Below, piece after piece: positions 46,580 through 55,952 of a stretch of 64,000 nucleotides of DNA. The translations under genes and the position numbers were made by a program. Under the pieces are notes generated by a model. It saw only the letters and a list, made by a program, of their open reading frames with translations. It did not search any database and had not been told where the DNA came from. The stretch lies in assembly GCF_042678185.1 (NCBI RefSeq), contig NZ_JBHUDQ010000013.1; one strand, 5' to 3'. Position 1 is the stretch's first letter, and each line of letters opens with the position of its first letter. This DNA comes from Ramlibacter ginsenosidimutans. GTDB lineage: Bacteria > Pseudomonadota > Gammaproteobacteria > Burkholderiales > Burkholderiaceae_C.

Positions 46580-46754
46580 GGCTGCTCCTCGTTACGCGCC
46601 GCACACCAAAGTGCACATGGCGACTGGGTGTCTTCATCAACTTGTGTGCATTCATGCTAAGCAGCGCGCCGCACGCGGGCAACGCAATTTCCGCATGCCT
46701 GCCATGCGCCGCTTCCGGTGCGCGCCGGCGCGGCGACTCCTAGACTCCGCGCCC

Positions 46755-48422
46755 ATGGCCAACGGAACCACCCCCAAGACGCCCACCGCAGGGCGAGTGC
46801 TCGTCGACGCCCTTCGCCTGCATGGCGTGGACCGCGTCTTCTGCGTCCCCGGCGAGAGCTACCTCGAAGTGCTGGACGCGCTGTACGACGCACGCAGCGA
46901 GATCCAGCTGGTGGTGGCGAAGCACGAAGGCGGTGCGGCCAACATGGCCGACGCCGACGGCAAGCTCACCGGCCGCCCTGGCATCTGCATGGTCACGCGC
47001 GGACCGGGCGCGACGCATGCGAGCGCGGGCGTGCACACGGCGCAGCAGGACTCGACGCCCATGATCCTGTTCGTGGGGCAGATCGCCCGTAACCAAGTGG
47101 GCCGTGATGCCTTCCAGGAGGTCGACTACCACGCCATGTTCGGCAAGCTCGCCAAGTGGGTCGTCGAAGTCAACGATGCGTCGCGGATGGCGGAGATCGT
47201 CGCGCGCGCCTTCCATGTCGCGGTCTCGGGCCGCCCCGGGCCGGTGGTGGTGTCGCTGCCGGAAGACGTGCTGACCGAAGCGTGCGCCGTGCCGGCCGTG
47301 CGCAACACGCCGCTGGCGCCCGCGGTCCCCGACGGCACGACGATGAACGCGATTGCCAGCATGCTCGCGGGTGCGCAGCGGCCGCTCGTGATCGTCGGCG
47401 GCAGCGGCTGGAGCGATGAAGCAGCCGCGGCGCTGGCGCAGTTCGCTGCCGCGTGGGACTTGCCAGTGGCCAGCAGCTTCCGCCGCCAGGACATCTTCGA
47501 CAACTCACGCGCGCAGTACGTCGGTCACCTCAGTCTCGGGATGAATCCGGCGCTGAAGGAGATGGTCACGGCGGCCGACGTGATCCTCGCGGTGGGCACG
47601 CGGCTCGCGGACATCACCACCGATAGCTACACGCTGCTGCAGGTTCCGCTGCCGCGGCAGCGGCTGATCCACCTGCATCCCGACGCCGCTGAGATCGGCC
47701 GCGTCTACCGGCCGGAGATCGGCGTCACGGCGAGCGTCGGCATTGCCGCGACGGCGTTCGCCGGATTGCGAGCGCCGCCAAGCAGGCCATGGAGCGCGTG
47801 GACGCGGTCCGGCCGGCAGGCGCACGAAGCGTTCGTGCGGCCGCCAGCCCGCTCCGCAGCCGCCACCGGCGTGGACTTCGGCGCCGCGATGCGGCACGTG
47901 TCCGAGACCCTGCCGGCGGACGCGATCATCTCCAACGGTGCGGGCAACTACACCGTGTGGGTGCACCGCTTCCATCAATACCAGCGCCCGCGCACCGAGC
48001 TGGCACCGACCTCCGGTTCCATGGGCTATGGCCTGCCGGCCGCAGTCGCGGCTTCGTTGCGCCATCCGGACCGCGATGTCGTCTGCATTGCCGGCGACGG
48101 CTGCTTTCTCATGTACCCGCAGGAACTCGCCACGGCGGCCGAGTACGGCGCGCGCTTCATCGTGCTGGTGGTGAACAACGGCATGTACGGCACCATCCGC
48201 ATGCACCAGGAGAACCACTATCCCGGCCGCGTGAGCGGCACACGTCTGCAGGGGCCGGACTATGTCGCGCTGGCGCGGGCCTTCGGCGGCTGGGGCGAGC
48301 GGGTGGAATCCACGGGAGGTTTCGCCGCCGCCTTCGAGCGGGCGCGCGTTCAGCGCGGATTTGCCTTGCTGGAACTCGTCACCGATCCGCGGCAGATCAC
48401 GCCGGGCAAGCGCATCGACTGA
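46755..48422 (+). CDS. thiamine-diphosphate enzyme (acetolactate synthase-like)
   Basis: 555 aa. The N-terminal domain has VFCVPGESYLEVLDAL and the catalytic glutamate in AKHEGGAAN; the central domain has VIVGGSGWSDE; the C-terminal domain has the thiamine-binding motif GDGCFLMYPQELATA ending in NNGMYGT. This layout fits acetolactate synthase, glyoxylate carboligase and related decarboxylases. No small regulatory subunit follows, so it is likely a catabolic carboligase or decarboxylase. It is divergent from the ABC operon. Confidence 0.9.
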   Translation: MANGTTPKTPTAGRVLVDALRLHGVDRVFCVPGESYLEVLDALYDARSEIQLVVAKHEGGAANMADADGKLTGRPGICMVTRGPGATHASAGVHTAQQDSTPMILFVGQIARNQVGRDAFQEVDYHAMFGKLAKWVVEVNDASRMAEIVARAFHVAVSGRPGPVVVSLPEDVLTEACAVPAVRNTPLAPAVPDGTTMNAIASMLAGAQRPLVIVGGSGWSDEAAAALAQFAAAWDLPVASSFRRQDIFDNSRAQYVGHLSLGMNPALKEMVTAADVILAVGTRLADITTDSYTLLQVPLPRQRLIHLHPDAAEIGRVYRPEIGVTASVGIAATAFAGLRAPPSRPWSAWTRSGRQAHEAFVRPPARSAAATGVDFGAAMRHVSETLPADAIISNGAGNYTVWVHRFHQYQRPRTELAPTSGSMGYGLPAAVAASLRHPDRDVVCIAGDGCFLMYPQELATAAEYGARFIVLVVNNGMYGTIRMHQENHYPGRVSGTRLQGPDYVALARAFGGWGERVESTGGFAAAFERARVQRGFALLELVTDPRQITPGKRID

Positions 48423-48425
48423 GGC

Positions 48426-49358
48426 TCAGCCGGCCATGCGCTCGACACCCGGCCACTGGCCGGCGTCGACCAGGCCAGCGATCACGCTGCGCAGCAACCG
48501 AGTGATCTCGGGGAGGCCTTTCACGGGCGGGCGGTTCTGGGCGGTTGCGAGCGCAACGGTCCGCAAGGCATCCTTGCCGTCGATGCGCACGGCCTGCAGA
48601 AGCCCGCGCGACACCTCGTCGTAGGCGGAGGCGAGCGGCAGCAGCGTGCAGCCAACGCCGGCCTGCACCAGGCGCCGCGTCATGAAAGTGGAGACGTCGC
48701 ATTCCAGCTCGATGCGAGGCCGCTTGCCATGGCGGCGGCCCCAATTCTCGACGAGCGTCCGCAGCCCGTGCGAAGTGCTGGGCAGCAGCAGCGGCAGGTC
48801 CAGCACTTCGGCGGTACTCAAGGTGCGGCTCCGCGGCACCGACTCGGCCGGCAGGATGCAATGCAGCTGTTCCTGCAGCAGCAGGTCGTAGTCGACGATC
48901 TGCGTCTGACTCGGCACGTAGAGGATCGCGACGTCGATCTTGCCCTCTTGTAGCCAGCCCACCATCTCGTGGCCGAAGCCTTCGGTCATACGAATACGCG
49001 CGCGCGGAAAGCGCTCGCGGAGGGCGAGTGCCACCGAGCCGAAGCACACCTGAGCGATGGTTGGCTGAGCAGCGATGACGATCTGCGACGGCCCTTCGGC
49101 GGCGAGGTCGGCGGCAACGCGGCGGGAATGCCGCAGCGTCTCCACGACCTTGGTGGCCTCCTGCAGCAGCATGGCGCCGGAGTCGGTGAGGACCATGCCG
49201 CGGCCGCTGCGGTGGAACAGCTTGACGCCGACTTCTTCCTCCAGACGGCCGATGTGGCGTGTCAACGTTGACGGCTCCATGCCCATCTCGCCAGCCGCGC
49301 GCGCAATGCTGCCGCTGTACGCCACCGTATAGAAGTATTCGAAAGCACTCGCATCCAT
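48426..49358 (-). CDS. LysR-family regulator
   Basis: 310 aa from the ATG at 49358. The winged-helix domain has the typical LysR pattern FEYFYTVAYSGSIARAAGEMG, TLTRHIGRLEEEVGVKLFHR. The effector domain has PTIAQVCFGSVALALRERFP and VGCTLLPLASAY. It is convergent with the TPP gene with three bases between stops, so it probably controls this locus, although it is not divergent from its target as is usual. Confidence 0.9.
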   Translation of the reverse strand: MDASAFEYFYTVAYSGSIARAAGEMGMEPSTLTRHIGRLEEEVGVKLFHRSGRGMVLTDSGAMLLQEATKVVETLRHSRRVAADLAAEGPSQIVIAAQPTIAQVCFGSVALALRERFPRARIRMTEGFGHEMVGWLQEGKIDVAILYVPSQTQIVDYDLLLQEQLHCILPAESVPRSRTLSTAEVLDLPLLLPSTSHGLRTLVENWGRRHGKRPRIELECDVSTFMTRRLVQAGVGCTLLPLASAYDEVSRGLLQAVRIDGKDALRTVALATAQNRPPVKGLPEITRLLRSVIAGLVDAGQWPGVERMAG

Positions 49359-49674
49359 GGCTCCATGGTAACGGGCACATTCGCATGACCTCGCGAGCGG
49401 GTTTCCGCGCACCATACCGTCCGTGCACACCTACTGAGGCCCATGAAGCACGAGCGCTGCGCATGGACGCGTCACCGTGCCAATCATCCCAACCATGGGC
49501 GGAGAGATTTACGCTCTTCGGATCGAGGCGTTCATCCCAGACGCTCTACAAGCGGCGCAATGCCTGAATAGGGCAGTGTCTAGCGACCAAGTACGTGCGC
49601 TATTGTGCGGCGACAAGCCGGCGTTGCTGTGACGGGGCCAGCGATCGTCTGTGTCCATCGCAGCTCCCCCCCTC
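49359..49674. other. gap without convincing gene
   Basis: LysR gene leader and non-coding DNA; nothing recognised. Confidence 0.4.
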
Positions 49675-50130
49675 TTAGTCTGGCTCGGGCTCTGGAAAGT
49701 GATCTCGCACTCGTTGACGACACAGTAGATCGAAGTCGGGGTAAAAGTTCTCCGCGGAGAAGAAATCCAAGGCGCTGGCACAGTCTCCCTCGAAGTTCAT
49801 CTCCAGTACGTCAACCAGCGACCATGCACGCAGAAAGAACTCCGCGAACACGCCGAGGGTCATGGGTTGGTTGGTACGAGTCTCGGATGCCCTTTGCCGG
49901 GTCTTCCCGCCGTACTCGTCCACGACTCGGTAGTGGATGAGGCTTTCATGCGCTCGGGCGTACACGCAGGTGACATCAGAGGTGGTCGAGGCGATGCGGA
50001 TGCGGCCAATTTCCACCTCCGCCTGCTCCGTGCGCGGGAGGTAGTTTCCACCCGTATACATGGGATGGAACGACTCGAGAGCATCACGACTCTTGGCCGA
50101 CAGGCCTTCGGAGCGCAGAAGTTCGTTCAC
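49675..50130 (-). CDS. conserved hypothetical protein
   Basis: 151 aa with a GTG start at 50130; no ATG is available. The sequence is strongly protein-like: ALESFHPMYTGGNYLPRTE, ASTTSDVTCVYARAHES, HYRVVDEYGGKT, FFSAENFYPDFDLLCRQRV. The family is unnamed and its role unknown. DNA here is a little less GC-rich. It stands alone. Confidence 0.7.
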   Translation of the reverse strand: MNELLRSEGLSAKSRDALESFHPMYTGGNYLPRTEQAEVEIGRIRIASTTSDVTCVYARAHESLIHYRVVDEYGGKTRQRASETRTNQPMTLGVFAEFFLRAWSLVDVLEMNFEGDCASALDFFSAENFYPDFDLLCRQRVRDHFPEPEPD

Positions 50131-50295
50131 TTCTGCATCGCGCCCCTCTTAGGCCAATAGTTGGGCTCTGCTTCACTCTTCATGATGATCTCGCGATCAT
50201 GGTGGAGTGCTTCTTAGATAGTGAAGTGATCATGCGGCGGAGGAGGGCGCCGGAATCGGCTCGCCACCGGTCGCAGTCTGGTGGGCTGCGACGCT

Positions 50296-50487
50296 CTATC
50301 TACCGCAGACGGCTAATGCCGCAGCAATCACCGCAGCTGCAATGCGCTCGCGCATCTCTGGCTCGCTTTCGGCCGCGATCCTGACCGTCTGGAGGAGCCC
50401 GTCCCGCGCGCAGGGCAGGAGACTAACTAAGGCTCTGATCTCCGGATACGCGAGTGCTATGAGGTCCTGGGAATGCGGAAGCTGCAC
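50296..50487 (-). CDS. doubtful small ORF
   Basis: 63 aa, helical (ALVSLLPCARDGLLQTVRIA, AESEPEMRERIAAAV). It may be a short gene or the end of a lost one. No ribosome binding site is convincing. Confidence 0.3.
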   Translation of the reverse strand: MQLPHSQDLIALAYPEIRALVSLLPCARDGLLQTVRIAAESEPEMRERIAAAVIAAALAVCGR

Positions 50488-50784
50488 TGAAAGTCGGCCG
50501 ACATGTCAATCCGAGTTTCGAGCACGGGCTCGAGGGCGGGAAGATGTTTTCTACGCGGTGCACGCCTGCCGCCCAACCAGATGCGTACCGACTAATTGCT
50601 CACTAGGACGGCGTGTGAGACGTCGCGTACGCACAGCTGAGCACGCTCCTTTGCTTCGCGAATTTTGATGTTTGGTTTCCATGACTGCTCCTACCGTCGC
50701 ATGTTGAATTAGGGGCGTCGTCACCGGCCCATTCCGAACAGGAGGCGATCCTGACCGTACATCGAGCAGCGGCTCTCGCAGGCG
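50488..50784. other. gap without convincing gene
   Basis: Less GC-rich non-coding DNA between the doubtful ORF and the terminator. Confidence 0.35.
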
Positions 50785-50808
50785 AAAAAAACCGCCTATC
50801 CGGCGGTT
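50785..50808 (-). terminator. rho-independent terminator
   Basis: On the minus strand AACCGCC and GGCGGTT form a seven-base stem with a five-base loop, followed by a run of T (the A run at 50785-50789 on the plus strand). It lies downstream of the amidase remnant on the same strand and would end its transcript. Confidence 0.8.
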
Positions 50809-50905
50809 GCCGGTTTGGTTGCCAGCTAGGCCGCATCACTTGACCACCTTGCCCCGGACGGCAGGTTGGTGCGGGAGAACCCGACTCTTGATGTACGCCG
50901 ACCTG

Positions 50906-51205
50906 TTAAAACAGCTCGAACGAGATGTCTAGCACAGCCTCAAGACGGCAGTTGCTGAGGGCAGGGTGGCTGACCGGTGGCCAGGATGCGGCCCTGCGCT
51001 CATCGCAAGCCCGTGCCGCCACGCGGGCTGCATCGAAATGCAAGGCGACGGCGTTCAGCTGCAGATTGAACCGCTCGACCCGCTGCTGGTGGAGCTCGAG
51101 CAAATCGAGTGACGAAACGCCTCGACGATCGTACCTAGGAGTCGCCGGACACTTACCGGCGTGTGCCACGCCAGTCACCAACTCGCGTGCGAGTGGCCGA
51201 TGCAC
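50906..51205 (-). pseudogene. amidase N-terminal fragment
   Basis: The stretch VSSLDLLELHQQRVERFNLQ, then LNAVALHFDAARVAARACDE, matches the start of amidase-signature (GatA-like) enzymes. The catalytic Ser-cisSer-Lys region that should follow is missing, and the flanks look scrambled. A remnant with a still intact terminator downstream. Confidence 0.55.
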
Positions 51206-51259
51206 AGCCGTCGTTGCAGGACGCCCCTGCCTGAACGCGCCTTAGGCTAAGCGAGGGTG

Positions 51260-51715
51260 TTACTCACCGGAGTCCGATCCCAATGTGATACCAGGCCCAT
51301 TCACTTGGGCGAAGAACGCGCGGATCTCGTGCGCCGCAGTCGCACTCTGAACTCCCTCGGCGGCGTGGAGCCAGAGGCCGGAAAAGTTGCTGAGTTCCAG
51401 CACCCAGTGGGCCTGCAGCGCCCGTCTCACTCTACGTTCCAAGATTGGTAACCCGAGAAGCAGTCGTATCGCCTTTCCATCGTCCCAGCGAACAAGTCGA
51501 ACTTGGCCGGCGTACACCCCGCGCCCCTGGGGGGTCATCGCTACTTGCACAACCTCCAATGACGCGGAGGATTCTGGAATACCCAGCCGACGCAGCTCAG
51601 TTTCGATGACCTTGAAGTATTCGACCGGCAGGCCGCCAGCATTGTGACCAAGTTGGTCGTAATCGGTCTCGTGTTCACTGCGGCGACGAAAGTGCGACTT
51701 GAGCTTGCTGAACAT
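51260..51715 (-). CDS. conserved hypothetical protein
   Basis: 151 aa from the ATG at 51715. Protein-like throughout: TDYDQLGHNAGGLPVEYFKV, RLGIPESSASLEVVQVAMTP, GRGVYAGQVRLVRWDDGKAI, LELSNFSGLWLHAAEGVQ. Soluble, without signal or membrane segments. I recall similar unnamed proteins in other Burkholderiales. Role unknown. Same strand as, but separate from, the pilin operon. Confidence 0.65.
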   Translation of the reverse strand: MFSKLKSHFRRRSEHETDYDQLGHNAGGLPVEYFKVIETELRRLGIPESSASLEVVQVAMTPQGRGVYAGQVRLVRWDDGKAIRLLLGLPILERRVRRALQAHWVLELSNFSGLWLHAAEGVQSATAAHEIRAFFAQVNGPGITLGSDSGE

Positions 51716-52023
51716 CGTAAACGGCACTGGCCCTCCTGAAGGAGTTTGAATAGCTACGAGGCGGCCTAGCGTTGACGTAGGAGACCTTTTGTTGTCAGCA
51801 GCGCCAAGAACCCGACGATTACGGCAACCACAACTCCGCGAAACCGTGCGGGTGGCGTAGTCAACTCTTCGCCGGTTCTCTCCAACATGGTGATTCCCAA
51901 TCATCTTCACCCTCGTAGTCACACGGAGCAAGCATGTTGCCTGCAGCGCGGTGAGCAGTGGGGCCGTGGTTCATCGCGATGTGTAGAAGGGCCGCACTTA
52001 GCTTTGAGTCAGTACGGCGCAGG

Positions 52024-55000
52024 CTATCGCAAGATCTCGCGCCACGCAGTTTTCTGCGCGGGCACGGAGCCTTGCAGATTTAGCAAGCGGGAATTGGTGG
52101 TTCCATCTGACTGGCGAACGGTGAGCACAATCTTCCCGTTGGACGTGCGGGCGACCGCAGGCTGTGAGGAGAGGGTCGACGAGTAGGCCATCCCGAAATA
52201 CGGAGTTGTCATGAAAGCGGAATCCGGCAGCTGCAGCCCGTCGGAAGTCGACGCGAGGTAAAGCGCGGAACTAGTCGTGCAACCCGTAGCCGACGCGCTA
52301 TTGGCTGTGAACGCTATGGCGCCATAGGCGACCGCGGGGTCGGTATTCACCTTCTCGCCAGCGGGGAGGTCCACGACCCATCCGACCTGGTTCGTCCAAT
52401 TCACGGACGTGCCCGAGACGGATCGCGTGCCGTCCGGGTTCACCGTGACGCTGCGCGTAGCCAATTGAGAGCGCGCTACCGCGGTCGTGCTGTTGTTGTC
52501 CCAAATGCCGAAGAACGAATACGTCTTCGTGTCATCGAGGTCCGTGGAGCCCAGCAGCATACCGGTGCCGACGAAGAGCATGCGGCGAGCACCGACGCTG
52601 GAGAGTTCTGGTGCATCGGTAATTGGAAGCGTGACGCCGGTCTTGTTGGTGAGGATGGCGAGCTTCAGCACGGTGCTGTTCACCAAATCGAAGCGCCACA
52701 GGTTTCCAAGAATGTCGCCCCCATAGACATATTGGACCGAGTTGTCCGCCTCCTGCCATGCCGAAACCTGGCCCAGGCCGGAGTCTCCAGTTCCGCTGGA
52801 CCCCGCCGTGGTGGCTATAGTCGCTTGAACCGCTCCGGTCAGCGCGTCCAGCACGAACAGCCGACCCTTGCCGTCGCCGTTGGTGTTGTAGCCCGAGGTC
52901 ACCAGAACCACGTCACCCCAGTTCTTCGTATGCACGACCACGGGCCGACCGATGGACACGCCCAGCGTGTTGGTGACCGTCGTAGAGGTTGACGAATTCG
53001 GAAATTCCCAGAGAACGCGCTTGGCCACGTCCGCTTCCGTCGCGTTGGTCTTGGGGTTGGTGACGTCCAGTGCGTAGTATCCAACGCCGGCGGTTCCGCG
53101 GCCTCCGACGAGTATCTTCTTACCTCCGGCCGAGCCGAGTACCGGCGTGCCGTCGAGGACGGTCGTGAAGACCCACGCCGGAGCACTGGAAGCTCCCATG
53201 GTGCTCAGGCCGAAGCTCGGGGCGTAGCCCCAGAGCTCCTGGCCGGTGGCGACGTCCAATGTGTGGACAAAACCCTCGTTGCTCGTTGCGAACACCACGC
53301 CGTCTTTTGCGCTCACAGCGGCTTCGGCGTTGATGACCGCACCCATTAGGCCGGTGCGCATCCGATACGTCGAGCCTTCATTGGTCCGGTCACCGCGCAG
53401 GTAGTTCACGACACTCGCGGTCTGACCCGTACTGGTCGTGTTGAACGGTGCACCCGCGCCACCGCTGAACGTCACAAGCTTGCGGGTGGTGTAGTCCATT
53501 GCCTGTAAAACGGTGTTCGCAGACCAGGAGGAAGTGTTGGCGAGGGAGCCGGTTGTGGGGTCGACGGTGAATTTCTCGACGTCGCCCGACCAGCCAATAG
53601 CCTTGTAGGAGCCCGCAAATGCATAGGAGTCCCCGGTGCGCAGGTTCACCGTGCTGTACGTCACCCCCGACTGCGAGCCAGACAGGCGCAGGATCTGGGT
53701 CAGGCCCTGCTGGATGTTGGTGGCGGTCTCGGTTGGCGTGGTGGCAAGAAACATGGAACCGCGGCCGTTGATGGTCGCATGCCAGAGGTCGTCGATGGCG
53801 TCTGGCGAGTGGCTCACGATATTGGACTTCCACGTAGGGGCCGGCGCCATCGTGTACGCGTTGGTATTGGCCGGCCACAAGGATCCGCGCGCACCCAGCG
53901 TGATCGCGTAGGTGTTCATGTGCAGGTTGTTGTTCTTGTCTGCAGCCGGGTCCAGGCTCTCAGTGGCCGCCGGCACGCGCCCCGTGGGGGTGATGTCGGT
54001 GCGCACATTGTTTGTGTAGTAGTAGAGCGCGTTGTCAGCCAAGAGGCCCCGCGGAGTGGTGGCGTACGGCGTGCCGGTGCCGTACTTCGTCATGTCCCAG
54101 GTGCTATCCCCTTTCGGGTAGACCGCGGTTGTGTCCGAAAAGCCGTCCGTCACGATGAACGCTGCATTTCGCTGACAGGCATACTTGATGATGTTGGCCG
54201 TCTTGTTCATGTACGCTTGGCCGATGGCGTCCAAGGTCTCGCGCGTGGGCGTGCTGTAAAGCGTCGCCGCATTGGTATAGAACAGACCGGCGACCTGCTG
54301 CCCGTTTTGGGCCGGCGTGGTGGAATCCGTGTCGTACATAGTGGGTACAACCCGGTTGCTAAAGGCCATCACCCCGAGGTTCATCCCGTGCAAGGACTCC
54401 AGGACCGAGCCCATGGACGCGCCGAGCATCAAGCGACGCTTGCGGTAATACTGAAACCAGTTGGCGAAGTTCTGAAGCTCGGCGGCCTGCGTGCGGCCAC
54501 CCGGATAGGTCGTGCCCGCTGTGAAACAGCCCGTGGTCGATGAGCTGCTCACGGCACTTGCCGTACAACCGATTTGGTACAGCTGCAACGTGGCGCCATC
54601 CGGGGCGGCCACACATGTCGTGCCGTTGGTGCTGCAGGCCTGCTTGACCCAATAGCTTGCGGGCCAATACGGAATGGCGGCCGTGTACGTCTGGCCGGTG
54701 GACACCGTTTTGGCAGAACCGTTGACCGTGTTCCACTTGTTGCTTGAGAAATACTGACCTCCCACGGGGATGGTCATCCCCGGTTGCATGTTGAAGGTCC
54801 AGTTGGTCGCCTGGCTGTTGACGGTTGCCTGCAGATTCATTGTCACCGACCCGCTCAGGGCAGGGTGTGACAGGGCGGCCGTCGGGTTCGCGTTCGCGTA
54901 AGTCACAGCGGAGCCGCCGACCACCGCTGGCGACCACGGCCTGTAAGTGATCAACGGGTTGTAGTACAGGGGGTTGTAGTCCGAAGAGCGCGCTGCGGCG

Positions 55001-55377
55001 AACTGAGTCGTCGGCGGCACGGCGTACCAGGCCGAGTTGTCGCACAACGTCCGGGCGCCAGTCGAGGTACCGCCTCCGTTGGGGGCGCACCCATTCGGGA
55101 ATAGGTAGGACATCTCTTGCGAGCCGGTGAACGACCAGGCACCCGATGACCAGCCATTCGGCGTCGCCGCGTTGTACCAGATGAGGCCGTCATCCGTGTT
55201 CATCAGGACTTCGGAATCCATCGACGCGGAATCGTCCATGCCGAAGATGACGTTCGGCTTGGCCTGTCCCACCGTGACGATCGGCCCTTGCGTGATGTTG
55301 ACCGCGGTCGCGCCGACCGCAAGCACGCTAGTGGCGGCCAGCAGCATGGTTCCAACGACCTTTAGACTCGTTTTCAT
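52024..55377 (-). CDS. pilY1: PilY1-type pilus tip adhesin/biogenesis protein
   Basis: 1117 aa from the ATG at 55377 with a signal peptide ending VLAVGATA. The N-terminal half has a von Willebrand A-like site: DDSASM supplies the DxSxS metal motif. The C-terminal half is the PilY1 beta-propeller (VFATSNEGFVHTLDVATGQE, LVGGRGTAGVGYYALDVTN), with a calcium-loop-like NTNGDGKGRLFVLD. PilY1 sits at the tip of type IV pili, primes assembly and mediates adhesion and surface sensing. It is the last gene of the minor-pilin operon, starting 29 bp after pilX. Confidence 0.93.
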   Translation of the reverse strand: MKTSLKVVGTMLLAATSVLAVGATAVNITQGPIVTVGQAKPNVIFGMDDSASMDSEVLMNTDDGLIWYNAATPNGWSSGAWSFTGSQEMSYLFPNGCAPNGGGTSTGARTLCDNSAWYAVPPTTQFAAARSSDYNPLYYNPLITYRPWSPAVVGGSAVTYANANPTAALSHPALSGSVTMNLQATVNSQATNWTFNMQPGMTIPVGGQYFSSNKWNTVNGSAKTVSTGQTYTAAIPYWPASYWVKQACSTNGTTCVAAPDGATLQLYQIGCTASAVSSSSTTGCFTAGTTYPGGRTQAAELQNFANWFQYYRKRRLMLGASMGSVLESLHGMNLGVMAFSNRVVPTMYDTDSTTPAQNGQQVAGLFYTNAATLYSTPTRETLDAIGQAYMNKTANIIKYACQRNAAFIVTDGFSDTTAVYPKGDSTWDMTKYGTGTPYATTPRGLLADNALYYYTNNVRTDITPTGRVPAATESLDPAADKNNNLHMNTYAITLGARGSLWPANTNAYTMAPAPTWKSNIVSHSPDAIDDLWHATINGRGSMFLATTPTETATNIQQGLTQILRLSGSQSGVTYSTVNLRTGDSYAFAGSYKAIGWSGDVEKFTVDPTTGSLANTSSWSANTVLQAMDYTTRKLVTFSGGAGAPFNTTSTGQTASVVNYLRGDRTNEGSTYRMRTGLMGAVINAEAAVSAKDGVVFATSNEGFVHTLDVATGQELWGYAPSFGLSTMGASSAPAWVFTTVLDGTPVLGSAGGKKILVGGRGTAGVGYYALDVTNPKTNATEADVAKRVLWEFPNSSTSTTVTNTLGVSIGRPVVVHTKNWGDVVLVTSGYNTNGDGKGRLFVLDALTGAVQATIATTAGSSGTGDSGLGQVSAWQEADNSVQYVYGGDILGNLWRFDLVNSTVLKLAILTNKTGVTLPITDAPELSSVGARRMLFVGTGMLLGSTDLDDTKTYSFFGIWDNNSTTAVARSQLATRSVTVNPDGTRSVSGTSVNWTNQVGWVVDLPAGEKVNTDPAVAYGAIAFTANSASATGCTTSSALYLASTSDGLQLPDSAFMTTPYFGMAYSSTLSSQPAVARTSNGKIVLTVRQSDGTTNSRLLNLQGSVPAQKTAWREILR

Positions 55378-55406
55378 CCTCTGTTCTCCCGCTCGTTCTT
55401 GTTCCT

Positions 55407-55952
55407 TTACGACGCCTTCGTGGCGATGGCCTGCACGAAAGTGTTCGTCCCCTTGGGCCCCTGCACGTAAGCGGTCATCCGATACTGAACGGCCGCGGGC
55501 GAGTCCATTTGTTCCGTGCCGGCTTTGGCCGAACCGGACGCCGCCAGTCGCTTGACGACGCACTGAGCCGTGATGTCGGCAACGGGAAGAGTTCCAGCAC
55601 ACAGACGTTCCACCACGTAACTGACCGTGTACCCCCCCGGCACCGGCACGCTGGGCACGGAGCTCCACGTCACTCCGCTTGGGAGTCCAGCAGCATCCGT
55701 GGCCTGCGCCGTCGGGTAGTACCAGGTGCCCTTCGTCGCGTCCACGTCCGTAGCAGCCAGCGCCTGCAACTGCGCGAAGGCCTCGGACAGACCCGCCTCG
55801 GACGCCTGCATGGCGGCGGCCTTAAAAGACATGTTTCCGGCCACCGCAGTTGACGTCATCGTCACGCGGGCCAGCGACAGCGCTGCCACTGCCATCACCG
55901 CCAGCAAGATGAGGACAATGAAGAGCGATGCGCCGGCTTGGATCTTCTTCAT
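55407..55952 (-). CDS. pilX: minor pilin assembly protein PilX
   Basis: 181 aa from the ATG at 55952. The start KKIQAGASLFIVLILLAVMA is a PilX-type prepilin N-terminus with a short charged leader, G then a hydrophobic helix, followed by the FKAAAMQASEAGL motif. The start codon overlaps the PilW stop (ATGA). Part of the pilus priming complex. Confidence 0.88.
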   Translation of the reverse strand: MKKIQAGASLFIVLILLAVMAVAALSLARVTMTSTAVAGNMSFKAAAMQASEAGLSEAFAQLQALAATDVDATKGTWYYPTAQATDAAGLPSGVTWSSVPSVPVPGGYTVSYVVERLCAGTLPVADITAQCVVKRLAASGSAKAGTEQMDSPAAVQYRMTAYVQGPKGTNTFVQAIATKAS

